DNA from: Flavobacteriales bacterium | GTDB lineage: Bacteria; Bacteroidota; Bacteroidia; Flavobacteriales; Flavobacteriaceae | Reading direction: 5' to 3' | NCBI GenBank assembly: GCA_026996605.1 | Contig: JALWLE010000031.1 | Coordinates: 1-64,000, forward strand | DNA: 64,000 nucleotides | Shown: one piece after another, positions 1-8,659 of the stretch | Layout of the letters: each line of letters starts with the position of its first letter | Numbering within the stretch: the stretch's first letter is position 1 | Program-made: the position numbers and the translations under genes | Notes under the pieces: generated by a model | Database searches by the model: none | Told to the model about the DNA's origin: nothing | What the model saw: only the letters and a program-made list of their open reading frames with translations

Positions 1-1
1 A

Positions 2-103
2 TATTATAGTTTTTCCATTATGACAAATTATTTTATCGGCAAACATAAAGCCGTTAGAAAAGCTATTGAAAAATTATTGAAAAGTTATATAAAAAGTTTG
101 TAG
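2..103 (+). CDS. C-terminal end of an unidentified gene (partial)
   Basis: An open frame enters from the window edge and stops with TAG, giving about 33 residues that end in a lysine-rich helix-like tail (KAIEKLLKSYIKSL). An internal ATG exists at position 20, but a 27-residue gene is less likely than the end of a longer upstream one. The family cannot be recognised from so little sequence. It lies 69 bases upstream of the DUF3109 gene on the same strand and could be co-transcribed. Confidence 0.25.
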   Translation, partial: YYSFSIMTNYFIGKHKAVRKAIEKLLKSYIKSL

Positions 104-172
104 AGAGCATTTTAAATAATCTAAAAAAACAAATAAACAAATAATCATATTGCCAATTAACCAATAAAAGAA

Positions 173-760
173 ATGTTTCAAATAGGAAAAACTATAATCA
201 CTGACGATTTGTTTGAACAAGAATTTGTCTGTAACTTGCAGTCATGTAAAGGCATATGCTGTATCGAAGGCGATTCCGGCGCCCCGCTTTTAGAAGAAGA
301 AAAAGCCATTTTAGATCGCATTTATCCCCAAATCGTACCATACTTGACGCCGGAAGGACGTGCAGCTATCAAACAGCAAGGAAAATATGTTATTGACCAA
401 GAAGGTGACTTAACAACGCCGCTGGTTAACGATAGAGAATGTGCCTATGTAACACAAGATGAAAATGGTATTTACCAATGTGGAATAGAAGTTGCTTATA
501 ATAAAGAAAAAATAGGTTGGAAAAAACCGATTTCATGTCATTTATATCCTGTAAGAGTTAAAGATTATGGTGAATTTCTAGCTGTTAATTATAATCGTTG
601 GGATATTTGTAGCAGTGCTTGCGAACTAGGTAAACAATTACAAGTGCCTTTGTTTAAATTTTTAAAAGAACCTCTAATTAGAAAATTCGGGGAGGATTGG
701 TATAATGAAGTAGAGATTTTTGCTCGAGAATATTTTAAAATGAATATAAAAGAAAAATAA
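173..760 (+). CDS. DUF3109 family cysteine-rich protein
   Basis: A 195-residue cytoplasmic protein without a signal peptide. It has the conserved cysteine pattern of the DUF3109 family: a cluster near residues 20-30 (CNLQSCKGICC), single cysteines in ECAYV and YQCGIE, an SCHLYPVR motif, and a C-terminal CSSAC. The spacing resembles YkgJ-like putative zinc or iron-sulfur binding proteins, but no reaction is established for the family. The length is normal. It is followed after 7 bases by a lipoprotein gene on the same strand, so the two probably share a transcript. The family call is confident; the function is unknown. Confidence 0.85.
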   Translation: MFQIGKTIITDDLFEQEFVCNLQSCKGICCIEGDSGAPLLEEEKAILDRIYPQIVPYLTPEGRAAIKQQGKYVIDQEGDLTTPLVNDRECAYVTQDENGIYQCGIEVAYNKEKIGWKKPISCHLYPVRVKDYGEFLAVNYNRWDICSSACELGKQLQVPLFKFLKEPLIRKFGEDWYNEVEIFAREYFKMNIKEK

Positions 761-767
761 TAAGCAT

Positions 768-1196
768 ATGAAAAAAATTGTATTGATTACTTTATTGGGA
801 TTGTTAAATTTCAGTTGTCTATCAGATATTATTACCATTAATAAAGCTGAAGAACAAACGGTGTTCCCGGGCGTAGAAGGCGCCCCTATTATAGAAAAGT
901 TTACGGTAAAATTTATGTTGTCTAAACCGGTACAATTGGAAGCGGTCCAATTTAAAAACAATAATTTGTCTTTTGAAATAGATAAATTTTTACTCAAAAA
1001 CTACGATACCGGTCATAATTATTTACTGCATAAAACATTGGACCCCGGAAGTTATATTTTTGAAACAACTACACAAAAAAAAGACGGAATGGAAACGGAT
1101 AAAAACGTTTTGATCTTTAAAATTAAAACTTCTAAAAATAAAACCTACGATTATAAAGTTAAACTCATAAAAGGAAAAGATATTTTTATGTTATAA
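768..1196 (+). CDS. Hypothetical lipoprotein
   Basis: A 142-residue protein with a lipoprotein signal: a hydrophobic N terminus followed by the lipobox LNFSC, giving a lipidated cysteine near residue 17. The mature part is beta-rich and lysine-rich, with a proline/glycine segment (VFPGVEGAP) and no cysteines. No family is recognised. It starts 7 bases after the DUF3109 gene, suggesting an operon. The protein is probably anchored in the outer or inner membrane facing the periplasm. Confidence 0.7.
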   Translation: MKKIVLITLLGLLNFSCLSDIITINKAEEQTVFPGVEGAPIIEKFTVKFMLSKPVQLEAVQFKNNNLSFEIDKFLLKNYDTGHNYLLHKTLDPGSYIFETTTQKKDGMETDKNVLIFKIKTSKNKTYDYKVKLIKGKDIFML

Positions 1197-1303
1197 ACTT
1201 GTGTATTTTTATTTTTTTAAGACTAATAAGTGTTTAAATTTAAAAACAAACCTAAAATTTGCTTTTTTTTTATATTTTTGCAAAAATAAAATTTTAAAAC
1301 ACG

Positions 1304-2152
1304 ATGAAAATGAGAAAATTATTTTTTACATTATTAATTATGGGAAGTTTAATGATAAACGCCCAAGACAAAAAAGAAGTTAAAGAAGGTTGGAATAATA
1401 ATGGTGACATTAGTTTGATGTTCAATCAAGCTTCATTTGACAATTGGATCAAAGGAGGAGAAAATTCATTAGCACTTAATGGCTTAATTAATTACAATTT
1501 TAATTACAAAAAAAGTAAAAATGTTTGGGATACCAAATTGATTATTGCTTACGGTTTGAGTCATATCAATGATTTGACTAAAAAAACAGATGATCGTTTC
1601 GAAATTAATTCGACGTATGGTCATCAAGCGTCTAAATTATGGTATTATTCATTTTTCGGTAATTTTATAACCCAAATGACAGATGGTTACGATTATAGTG
1701 TAACGCCCAAAATTACGACTTCCAAATTGTTTGCGCCGGCTTATTTAAGTTTCGGTCCCGGTATGTTGTGGAAAAAATCGGATAACTTAAAAGTAAACTT
1801 TGCTCCGGCAACTTCCAAATTAACACTGGTTATGGACGATGCCTTGTCTGCTGCAGGTGCTTATGGCGTGGACCCCGGCAAAAACTTACGTTATGAACTC
1901 GGTATGGCCATCAACGCATACTATAAATTTAATTTGATGAAAAACATATCAATGGAAAATATACTTGGTTTATATAGTAACTATTTAGACCATCCGGAAA
2001 ATGTAGATGTTGATTATCAAATGAATATGGTAATGACAGTTAACAAATATATCAGTGCTAATTTCGGTATTAATTTGCTATATGACGACAATGCTTTACA
2101 AGATATTCAGTTAAAAGAAGTTTTCGGACTGGGTTTTAATGCAAAATTTTAA
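1304..2152 (+). CDS. DUF3078 family outer-membrane-associated protein
   Basis: A 282-residue protein with a type I signal peptide ending near INAQ. It matches the DUF3078 family found throughout Bacteroidota: a GWNNNGDISLMFNQASFDNW opening, alternating aromatic/polar strands typical of a beta-barrel, and a terminal phenylalanine (NAKF) expected of BAM substrates. Function is unknown for the family. ATG codons at 1304 and 1310 are both possible. It has its own 3' terminator, and a TATTTTTG -7-like box lies at 1273-1280 without a clear -33 partner. Confidence 0.8.
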   Translation: MKMRKLFFTLLIMGSLMINAQDKKEVKEGWNNNGDISLMFNQASFDNWIKGGENSLALNGLINYNFNYKKSKNVWDTKLIIAYGLSHINDLTKKTDDRFEINSTYGHQASKLWYYSFFGNFITQMTDGYDYSVTPKITTSKLFAPAYLSFGPGMLWKKSDNLKVNFAPATSKLTLVMDDALSAAGAYGVDPGKNLRYELGMAINAYYKFNLMKNISMENILGLYSNYLDHPENVDVDYQMNMVMTVNKYISANFGINLLYDDNALQDIQLKEVFGLGFNAKF

Positions 2153-2177
2153 TGCATAAATTTTTTTTTAATACTAT

Positions 2178-2206
2178 AAAGACTGCTATTATGCGGTCTT
2201 TTTTTT
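2178..2206 (+). terminator. Intrinsic terminator after the DUF3078 gene
   Basis: Stem AAAGACTGC / GCGGTCTTT with one T-G wobble, a six-base loop (TATTAT), then a run of T. It separates the DUF3078 gene from the cbb3 oxidase cluster. Confidence 0.8.
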
Positions 2207-2307
2207 ATAAAAATTCATAAAAAACACACAAAATCATAAGTTAATATTAAAAACGATACAAATATGCTAAAAATTTGAAACTCAAATATTCATATCAAAA
2301 AAGATTT

Positions 2308-2337
2308 TTTGGTATTTTATAATTATTTGTATTTTTG
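2308..2337 (+). promoter_or_regulatory. Bacteroidota-type promoter for the cco cluster
   Basis: A TTTG -33 element at 2308-2311 and a TATTTTTG -7 element (consensus TAnnTTTG) at 2330-2337, spaced 18 bases. They lie 20 bases before the ccoS start. A dyad ATTTGA-AAC-TCAAAT lies upstream at 2273-2287 and could be an operator; its spacing does not fit an Fnr box. Confidence 0.5.
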
Positions 2338-2356
2338 TGAAGTTTAAGATAGATTT

Positions 2357-2536
2357 ATGATTGCGCTATATTTAACCATTTTTGTCAGTTTGATTATCGC
2401 TTTAGTCTTTTTGATTTTATTTTTATCTTCTGTTAAAAACGGTCAATATGAAGACACTTATACACCGTCAGTCAGAATGGTACTAGACGAATTTAATGAA
2501 GAAGAAAATAAAGAACAAACAACTTTAAATAATTAA
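2357..2536 (+). CDS. ccoS: cbb3 oxidase assembly protein CcoS
   Basis: A 59-residue single-pass membrane protein: a hydrophobic helix over roughly residues 2-24, then the family's short cytoplasmic signature SVKNGQYEDTYTPSVRMV (compare SGQFDD in other CcoS proteins) and an acidic tail. CcoS is needed to incorporate the cofactors (haem b and copper) of cbb3 oxidase subunit I. It is the first gene of the cluster, 15 bases before ccoNO. The copper ATPase gene ccoI that often precedes ccoS is absent here. Confidence 0.88.
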   Translation: MIALYLTIFVSLIIALVFLILFLSSVKNGQYEDTYTPSVRMVLDEFNEEENKEQTTLNN

Positions 2537-2551
2537 CCAAAATTAAATTGT

Positions 2552-4744
2552 ATGGAAAAACAGAAATTTTATTATGATGACAAAATTGTAAAACTGTTTT
2601 CGTGGGCAACTGTTGTCTGGGGAATTACGGCTTTTACAATTGGACTCATGGTTGCCTACCTATATTGGTTTCCACATTATATGGATGGCATATCATGGTT
2701 AAGCTATGGACGTTTACGTCCCTTACATACCAACGCTGCCATTTTTGCCTTTGTAGGTAACGGTATTTTTGCCGGTGCTTATTACAGTACGCAACGTTTA
2801 CTCAAAACACGAATGTTTAATGATACATTAAGTCGTATTCATTTCTGGGGATGGCAATTGATCATAGTACTAGCAGCTATAACATTACCATTAGGTATCA
2901 CTCAAAGTAAAGAATATGCAGAATTGGAATGGCCTATTGATATTTTAGTGGCTTTAGTTTGGGTTGTCTTTACCGTTAATTTGGTGATGACCGTTGTCAG
3001 AAGACGTGTCCGCCATATCTATGTTGCTATTTGGTTCTACTTATCAACGGCGGTAACTATTGCCATGTTGTATATTTTTAACAATTTAAGCTTACCTGCT
3101 ACACTAACCAAAAGTTATTCTGCTTACTCCGGTGTTGAAGATGCTGTGGTGCAGTGGTGGTACGGACATAATGCTGTTGCGTTTTTCTTAACCACACCTA
3201 TTTTAGGTTTAATGTATTATTTTGTACCTAAAGCCGCCAAACGTCCTATTTATTCATACAGATTATCGATTATTCACTTTTGGTCCTTAATTTTTATTTA
3301 TATTTGGGCAGGTCCTCACCATTTACTTTATTCAGCAGTACCTGAATGGGCACAAGTATTGGGAACCATTTTTTCAGTTATGCTTATTTTCCCGTCTTGG
3401 GGTGGTATGATCAATGGTTTACTAACTCTACGCGGTGCATGGGACCGTGTACGAGAAGATCCTATCTTAAAAATGTTTGTAGTAGCAATAACATCTTATG
3501 GTATGAGTACTTTTGAAGGACCGATGTTGTCATTTAAATCATTAAATGCTATTGCGCATTTTACCGATTGGATTGTAGCACACGTTCACGTTGGAACACT
3601 GGGATGGAATGGTTTTATGGTTATGGGAATGCTATACTGGATGGTACCGCGATTGTATAAAACCAAATTGTATTCTAAAAAATTGGTTAATTACCATTTC
3701 TGGATTGGTACTATTGGTATTTTATTATACGTTATTCCAATGTATGTTGCAGGATGGTTACAAGCAATTATGTGGAAGGATTTTGATGATAAGGGGTATT
3801 TAAGATATGGAGATTTTATGGATACTGTAACTGAAATCTTACCTATGCATTACATGCGCGCCATAGGCGGCACCTTATACTTAACCGGAGCTTTAATTCT
3901 GGTTTATAATTTGATTAAAACGGTTCAAGGACATAGCGTTGAGGATACAGCTGACGAAGCATTACCACTAGAACCTATTCCGGCAGCTCGTCAAAAAGGA
4001 GAAGATTTTCACAATTGGCTCGAAAGACGTGGTGTTTTATTTACGGTTCTCGCTTTAATTGCTACAGCAATAGGCGGTGCTGTTGAAATCATTCCGACTA
4101 TATTTATTGATTCTAATATCCCGAAAATAGCTAGTGTAAAACCTTATACACCGCTGGAATTGGAAGGTCGTGATATATATGTACGTGAAGGTTGTTACAA
4201 CTGTCATTCACAGATGATTAGACCCTTCCGTAGTGAAGTAGAACGTTACGGACCTTATTCCAAAGCCGGTGAATATGTTTATGACCGTCCATTTCAATGG
4301 GGATCTAAACGAACCGGTCCGGACTTACTTCGTGAAGGTGGAAAACGACCTAACTTATGGCATTTTACTCATATGTACGAACCCGGTTCTATGATAGATC
4401 GTTCAATTATGCCTAATTATCGTTGGATATTAACCAATGATTTGGATGCTTCAAATATCCAGGCTAAAATGAAAACTCTACGAAAACTAGGCACCAAACT
4501 TGCTGATGGTACGGAGTATTATACCGATGAGTACATAGCCAATGCTCCTAAATTATTAGAAAAGCAAGCCAAAGAGATAGTGGCTGATTTAGAAGCTAAC
4601 AATGTTAAGGAAACTGTAGCTTATGAAAAAGCCTTTGGTAAACAAAAGGTAGATTTGAGTAAAAAAGAAATTGTTGCATTAATCGCCTATTTGCAACGAT
4701 TAGGAACAGACACAACTAAAAAAGTTGAAACCGCTAAAAACTAA
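2552..4744 (+). CDS. ccoNO: cbb3 cytochrome c oxidase fused subunits I and II (CcoNO)
   Basis: A 730-residue fusion of catalytic subunit CcoN with monohaem cytochrome CcoO, the usual form in Bacteroidota. The CcoN part has about a dozen membrane helices and the haem-copper ligands: low-spin haem His59 (RPLHTNAAIF), copper-B histidines in WYGHNAVAFF and AGPHHLL, and the haem histidines in VAHVHVGTLGWNGF. The CcoO part begins near residue 500 after a membrane segment, with one haem site CYNCH near residue 548 and a candidate methionine ligand in SIMPNYRW. It reduces oxygen with electrons from CcoP and pumps protons. It is 3 bases upstream of ccoQ. Confidence 0.97.
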   Translation: MEKQKFYYDDKIVKLFSWATVVWGITAFTIGLMVAYLYWFPHYMDGISWLSYGRLRPLHTNAAIFAFVGNGIFAGAYYSTQRLLKTRMFNDTLSRIHFWGWQLIIVLAAITLPLGITQSKEYAELEWPIDILVALVWVVFTVNLVMTVVRRRVRHIYVAIWFYLSTAVTIAMLYIFNNLSLPATLTKSYSAYSGVEDAVVQWWYGHNAVAFFLTTPILGLMYYFVPKAAKRPIYSYRLSIIHFWSLIFIYIWAGPHHLLYSAVPEWAQVLGTIFSVMLIFPSWGGMINGLLTLRGAWDRVREDPILKMFVVAITSYGMSTFEGPMLSFKSLNAIAHFTDWIVAHVHVGTLGWNGFMVMGMLYWMVPRLYKTKLYSKKLVNYHFWIGTIGILLYVIPMYVAGWLQAIMWKDFDDKGYLRYGDFMDTVTEILPMHYMRAIGGTLYLTGALILVYNLIKTVQGHSVEDTADEALPLEPIPAARQKGEDFHNWLERRGVLFTVLALIATAIGGAVEIIPTIFIDSNIPKIASVKPYTPLELEGRDIYVREGCYNCHSQMIRPFRSEVERYGPYSKAGEYVYDRPFQWGSKRTGPDLLREGGKRPNLWHFTHMYEPGSMIDRSIMPNYRWILTNDLDASNIQAKMKTLRKLGTKLADGTEYYTDEYIANAPKLLEKQAKEIVADLEANNVKETVAYEKAFGKQKVDLSKKEIVALIAYLQRLGTDTTKKVETAKN

Positions 4745-4747
4745 TAT

Positions 4748-4945
4748 ATGATTAGTCATATCAAAGATTATCTGGCATCGCATCCGGGGTTGAACTTTTT
4801 TGGTGTTTTTCCCATTGTATTATTTACTATCATTATGATAATGGTACTAATTTACGTTTTTGGGGTGTCAGATAAACATATTGATGAACTAAAAAATTTT
4901 CCGTTAAACGACCAAAACGATACAGATTATGGCAAAAAAGAATGA
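4748..4945 (+). CDS. ccoQ: cbb3 oxidase subunit IV-like protein (CcoQ)
   Basis: A 65-residue protein with one membrane helix (about residues 17-40, from FFGVFPIVLF onward) and a short acidic tail. Position between ccoNO and ccoP, size and topology identify it as the CcoQ-type accessory subunit, which stabilises the complex elsewhere. Its last 17 bases overlap the start of ccoP in another frame, suggesting translational coupling. Sequence conservation of CcoQ is weak, so the call rests mostly on context. Confidence 0.75.
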   Translation: MISHIKDYLASHPGLNFFGVFPIVLFTIIMIMVLIYVFGVSDKHIDELKNFPLNDQNDTDYGKKE

Positions 4946-5549
4946 ATCGGCTTTTGACAGACTTTTAAAAAAACTGACCAAAGCCACACCCATAGAACAA
5001 GAAAGTTCCGTAAAATTAGATCATAATTTTGACGGCATTCAAGAATTGAATAATCCGCTACCGCCATGGTGGACTGCCGGATTTATTATTACCATTATTA
5101 TTTCGGTATTTTATATCTTTTACTATACAGTGCAAGGAAATGATAGTCAGTATGATGAGTTTAAACGTGAAGTAGCTAAAGCTGAAGCACAAAAAAAAGA
5201 ATTAGAAAAGAAAGAAAAATCAATTGATTTCAACACGATTAAACTATTAACTGATAAAAACGATTTAGAAGAAGGAAAAAAAATATATCTTAAAAATTGT
5301 GCTGCTTGTCACGTAGCCGACGGTGGTGGCTTAGTTGGTCCCAACTTAACCGATAATACTTGGATTTACGGTTGTGACATAAAAGATGTTTTTAAAACCA
5401 TTTACAACGGAGCAAATAATGGAATGCAATCGTGGAAACAGTTAGGAATTGACAACGTACAAAAAGTAGCCAGCTATGTTATTTCATTACAAGGTACTAA
5501 ACCGGCTAAACCAAAAGCGCCGGAAGGACAACCTTGTAACAAAAGCTAA
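4929..5549 (+). CDS. ccoP: cbb3 oxidase cytochrome c subunit III (CcoP), single-haem form
   Basis: A 206-residue protein: an N-terminal cytoplasmic segment, the conserved NNPLPPWWTAGF motif before a membrane helix (about residues 48-67), a lysine/glutamate-rich linker, then one cytochrome c domain with CAACH near residue 124 and a possible methionine ligand in NGMQSW. Proteobacterial CcoP is near 300 residues and has two haems; only one CXXCH is present here. The lone CDIKD and the CNKS tail are not haem sites. It passes electrons to CcoO. A perfect hairpin follows the gene. Confidence 0.93.
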   Translation: MAKKNESAFDRLLKKLTKATPIEQESSVKLDHNFDGIQELNNPLPPWWTAGFIITIIISVFYIFYYTVQGNDSQYDEFKREVAKAEAQKKELEKKEKSIDFNTIKLLTDKNDLEEGKKIYLKNCAACHVADGGGLVGPNLTDNTWIYGCDIKDVFKTIYNGANNGMQSWKQLGIDNVQKVASYVISLQGTKPAKPKAPEGQPCNKS

Positions 5550-5568
5550 TATTCAATAGAACTACTTT

Positions 5569-5605
5569 AAAATAAAGCAGTTTGATAGCCAAACTGCTTT
5601 ATTTT
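5569..5605 (+). terminator. Hairpin after ccoP (terminator or attenuator)
   Basis: A perfect 15-bp stem (arms 5569-5583 and 5591-5605) with a 7-base loop; the 3' arm ends in ATTTT, giving a U-rich end. It sits between ccoP and ccoG and may lower expression of the assembly genes relative to the structural subunits. Confidence 0.6.
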
Positions 5606-5625
5606 GATTCAAAAAATTATTTAAA

Positions 5626-7035
5626 ATGAATACAAATAACAATGAGAGTTTTAGAGATCATATCGGAACGATTAATGAAGAAGGCTTAAGAAACTGGATC
5701 CATCCGAAAAAACCTAAAGGCAGGCATTATACCAACAGAACCATATTGAGTATTGTTCTTTTAATAGCTTTTATCATTGGTCCATTTATTAAAGTTGACG
5801 GAGAGCAGTTTATGCTTTTTGATATTCTCGGGCGTAAATTTCATATTTTCGGAAAGCCGTTTTTTCCACAAGATTTTTATTTGTTGGCATTGGCTACAGT
5901 AATTTCAGTTGTATTTTTGGTATTATTTACGGTTGTTTACGGTCGAATTTTTTGTGGTTGGTTATGCCCGCAAACTATTTTTATGGAAATGTTATTCCGT
6001 AAAATTGAATACTTTTTTGAAGGCGATAGACCTAAGCAAATCAAATTGGATCGTATGCCTTGGAATGCCGAAAAAATCAGAAAACGCGGACTCAAATGGG
6101 GGGTTTTTTATTTAGTTTCATTGATTATAACAAGTGTCATGTTGGCATATGTTGCCGGTTCGGATTATGTCATTAATTTTTGGAAACACCCTTTTGCCGA
6201 TGTAAAAGCTTGGTTGATCTATTTGGCATTTACCACAGTATTTTACTTTGTATTCGCTTGGTTTAGAGAGCAAGTTTGTATCATTGCTTGTCCTTACGGA
6301 CGTTTACAAGGGGTCTTGACAGATGAAAACACCATTATGGTTGCCTATGATTATAAACGAGGCGAAAAACGTGGACCGTTGCGCAAAGGACAAGACCGTG
6401 AAGCCGAAGGTTTCGGTGATTGTATTGATTGTAAACAATGTGTGCTGGTCTGCCCAACCGGTATAGATATACGTAATGGTACGCAACTCGAATGTATTAA
6501 CTGTACCGCTTGTATCGATGCTTGTGATGCCACTATGGATGCCATAGGAAAACCACGCGGTTTGATTCGATACGCATCTAAAGTTAGTATTGAGGAAGGA
6601 CACAGTAAATTATTTACCACTCGAGTTAAATTTTATACATTAATATTAACAGCTTTATTAGGTATATTTGTATACTTGTTTGCAAATAGATCATCAGTCG
6701 AATTAAAAATAATAAGAACACGAGGACAGGTTTTTTCAGAATTACCGGATGGAAATATTCAAAATTCATACAGAACGACTCTAATAAATAAAAGTAGTCA
6801 TCCGTATAAAAATTTAAAAATTGAATTAATAGAACCGAAAGATGGAAAATTAATCACGGCAGTTCCTAATAATAGCTTAGATTTAGGTAAAGAAGAAATT
6901 AAACAATTTATGATATTTGTTCATTTACCCAAAAACAAATTCCATGGTAAGCATCTAATTAAATTAGGTGTTTACAATAAAAACAAATTACTCGATAGCT
7001 ATAAGACCGTCTTTATAGCTCCGGTTGCTAGATAG
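5626..7035 (+). CDS. ccoG: cbb3 oxidase accessory iron-sulfur protein CcoG
   Basis: A 469-residue polytopic membrane protein of the CcoG/RdxA/FixG family. It has about five membrane helices, a CGWLCPQ motif and a second cysteine pair (CIIACPYGRLQG) at the membrane face. A ferredoxin domain with two [4Fe-4S] motifs follows (CIDCKQCVLVCP and CINCTACIDACD, around residues 268-305), then a C-terminal periplasmic immunoglobulin-like domain. CcoG reduces copper(II) for delivery to the oxidase in characterised systems. It lies between the structural genes and ccoH, and the length is normal. Confidence 0.95.
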   Translation: MNTNNNESFRDHIGTINEEGLRNWIHPKKPKGRHYTNRTILSIVLLIAFIIGPFIKVDGEQFMLFDILGRKFHIFGKPFFPQDFYLLALATVISVVFLVLFTVVYGRIFCGWLCPQTIFMEMLFRKIEYFFEGDRPKQIKLDRMPWNAEKIRKRGLKWGVFYLVSLIITSVMLAYVAGSDYVINFWKHPFADVKAWLIYLAFTTVFYFVFAWFREQVCIIACPYGRLQGVLTDENTIMVAYDYKRGEKRGPLRKGQDREAEGFGDCIDCKQCVLVCPTGIDIRNGTQLECINCTACIDACDATMDAIGKPRGLIRYASKVSIEEGHSKLFTTRVKFYTLILTALLGIFVYLFANRSSVELKIIRTRGQVFSELPDGNIQNSYRTTLINKSSHPYKNLKIELIEPKDGKLITAVPNNSLDLGKEEIKQFMIFVHLPKNKFHGKHLIKLGVYNKNKLLDSYKTVFIAPVAR

Positions 7036-7058
7036 AATTATTAAGAATAAAAATATGT

Positions 7059-7088
7059 GCCGGTTATTTGCTATCATTAATAACCGGC
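7059..7088 (+). terminator. Hairpin between ccoG and ccoH
   Basis: A 10-bp stem GCCGGTTATT / AATAACCGGC with a 10-base loop, followed by TTTAATAAAT. The U-tract is weak, so it may be an attenuator or mRNA-stability element rather than a full terminator. Confidence 0.4.
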
Positions 7089-7103
7089 TTTAATAAATAA
7101 ATT

Positions 7104-7556
7104 ATGAGAAAATTTAAATTAAATTGGGGTTGGAGCATCTTATTGTTTTATATCACTTTTATACTTGTTTTTTTGTTTTTCTTTTATAGATCTTTTAAAG
7201 AACTTAAAACTAATGAACTTGTGACTAAAGATTATTATGAAAAAGAATTGGCATATGGTGATGTCATCAAAAAACGACAAAATGCTGATACTATGCGCGT
7301 GTCGGTTAAAATATTTCAAAAAAACAAAAATTTGATAATAGAATTTCCTCCCTACGTCCAAAAAGCAGAAGGTAAAATTATATTATATAAACCTGACAAT
7401 TCAAAGCTTGATCAAGAAATTTTATTAGAACTTGACGAAAAGAGTCGGCAGATAATTAATCATGACCAATTGATTTCCGGTCGATGGGACGTGATTGTCG
7501 ATTGGATATTCAATGAAATACCCTACCGCATCGAACAAAAAATGACTTTAAATTAA
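7104..7556 (+). CDS. ccoH: cbb3 oxidase assembly protein CcoH (FixH family)
   Basis: A 150-residue protein with one N-terminal membrane helix (about residues 8-30, LNWGWSILLFYITFILVF), a conserved LVTKDYYEKELAYGD segment and a C-terminal periplasmic beta domain ending in WDVIVDWIFNEIPYRIEQ. This matches the FixH/CcoH family, which associates with CcoN and is needed for oxidase assembly. Its stop is 6 bases from the start of the next gene, with which it probably forms a translational unit. Confidence 0.9.
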   Translation: MRKFKLNWGWSILLFYITFILVFLFFFYRSFKELKTNELVTKDYYEKELAYGDVIKKRQNADTMRVSVKIFQKNKNLIIEFPPYVQKAEGKIILYKPDNSKLDQEILLELDEKSRQIINHDQLISGRWDVIVDWIFNEIPYRIEQKMTLN

Positions 7557-7562
7557 TACTTT

Positions 7563-8321
7563 ATGAGTATTCTGCTTACAGCGCTATTACTAGGTCTAAT
7601 GGGGAGTTTTCACTGCTTGGGTATGTGCGGTCCCATTGCGTTTATCCTACCGGTTGACCGTAACAATAAAGCTAAAATGAGCTTACAAACCTTGCTCTAT
7701 CATTTAGGACGAATGACGTCTTATGCACTAATCGGGCTGGTTTTCGGGTATTTGGGTAAAGGTATTTCACTCGTTGGCTTTCAACAAAAAGTATCTTTGA
7801 TATTGGGCATTGTCATGGTTATTTTGGCATTTGTACCGGCAAGCAAAGTGCTGAATTTAAAACCTTTAGTAGGATGGAACAAATTTGTGTATTTTGTAAA
7901 AAATTCATTGAGCAATTATCTGCAAAAACGCTCCACACTTGGGTTTTATGTGATTGGATTTTTTAACGGTTTGTTACCTTGCGGATTAGTCTATATCGCA
8001 CTGGTCGGTGCTATGGCAACCGGCGCCCCATTAATGGGCGCTTTGTATATGGCTATATTCGGACTGGGAACCGCACCAATGATGACTTTGGCTATTTATC
8101 TCGGCAACTTCGTATCGGTAAAAGTCAGAAATAATATCAATAAACTGATTCCGTATGCCGTTGCTTTGGTCGGTATGCTCTTTATTTTAAGAGGCTTAAA
8201 TCTTGGTATTAAATACATTTCACCATCAGATAAAATGCTTAACACCAACAGCAAAATGATTAAAATGAAATCTAAAAAAATGCATTCAAAAATTGAAAAA
8301 ATTATTCCTAAAAAAAAGTAG
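7563..8321 (+). CDS. TauE/SafE (DsbD_2)-type membrane protein of the cco cluster
   Basis: A 252-residue protein with about six membrane helices. It has the signature GSFHCLGMCGPI near residues 15-26 and a second GLLPCGLVY motif in the fourth helix, the paired-cysteine pattern of the cytochrome c biogenesis transmembrane family often annotated as sulfite exporter. It lies at the end of cbb3 clusters in many Bacteroidota, and a role in copper or thiol handling for oxidase assembly is inferred from that. The C terminus is a lysine-rich tail (KMKSKKMHSKIEKI). No transport substrate can be read from the sequence. Confidence 0.85.
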   Translation: MSILLTALLLGLMGSFHCLGMCGPIAFILPVDRNNKAKMSLQTLLYHLGRMTSYALIGLVFGYLGKGISLVGFQQKVSLILGIVMVILAFVPASKVLNLKPLVGWNKFVYFVKNSLSNYLQKRSTLGFYVIGFFNGLLPCGLVYIALVGAMATGAPLMGALYMAIFGLGTAPMMTLAIYLGNFVSVKVRNNINKLIPYAVALVGMLFILRGLNLGIKYISPSDKMLNTNSKMIKMKSKKMHSKIEKIIPKKK

Positions 8322-8521
8322 AGTTTTAACATACAAAAAAAGACATATGCATGGTTATTTATCCAATTTTGCTAATTTCGAGTGGATATTTTCAACAATA
8401 AAATAATTTTCATATCTTGTAATTTAATTGTATGTTTTTTTATTGAAAAATAGCGAACTTTTCTTATTTGTTTTATGTTTATAATGGTATTGTAAATTTA
8501 TAAAAAATAAAAATGGTTTAA

Positions 8522-8553
8522 TTTGGTTGAAATCAATAATTACTTTACTTTTG
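8522..8553 (+). promoter_or_regulatory. Upstream promoter of the tRNA-tuf operon
   Basis: TTTG at 8522-8525 and TACTTTTG (TAnnTTTG) at 8546-8553 with a 20-base spacer, a close match to the Bacteroidota sigma-A consensus. It is the first of two tandem promoters in the 338-base gap before the tRNA genes; the remainder of that gap is AT-rich with no gene. Confidence 0.65.
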
Positions 8554-8606
8554 CAAAAACAAAAAAAACGGATAAAAAATATTTTAAAAAAATACTTATT
8601 TTTTTC

Positions 8607-8637
8607 TTTGCAGTTTAAAAAAATGTTTATAAATTTG
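8607..8637 (+). promoter_or_regulatory. Proximal promoter of the tRNA-tuf operon
   Basis: TTTG at 8607-8610 and TAAATTTG at 8630-8637, separated by 19 bases, and 23 bases before the first tRNA. This is the best promoter match in the window, fitting a highly expressed translation operon. Confidence 0.8.
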
Positions 8638-8659
8638 CAACCCGTTACAAGAACGTGAT

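Noticed and set aside
1201-1383. A 60-codon open frame just before and over the DUF3078 start
   Set aside because: It is AT-rich, overlaps the signal-peptide region of the DUF3078 gene in another frame and resembles no protein.
2273-2287. Dyad ATTTGA-AAC-TCAAAT before the cco promoter as an Fnr site
   Set aside because: The TTGA/TCAA halves are three bases apart instead of six, so it does not fit the Fnr spacing; it could still bind another regulator.
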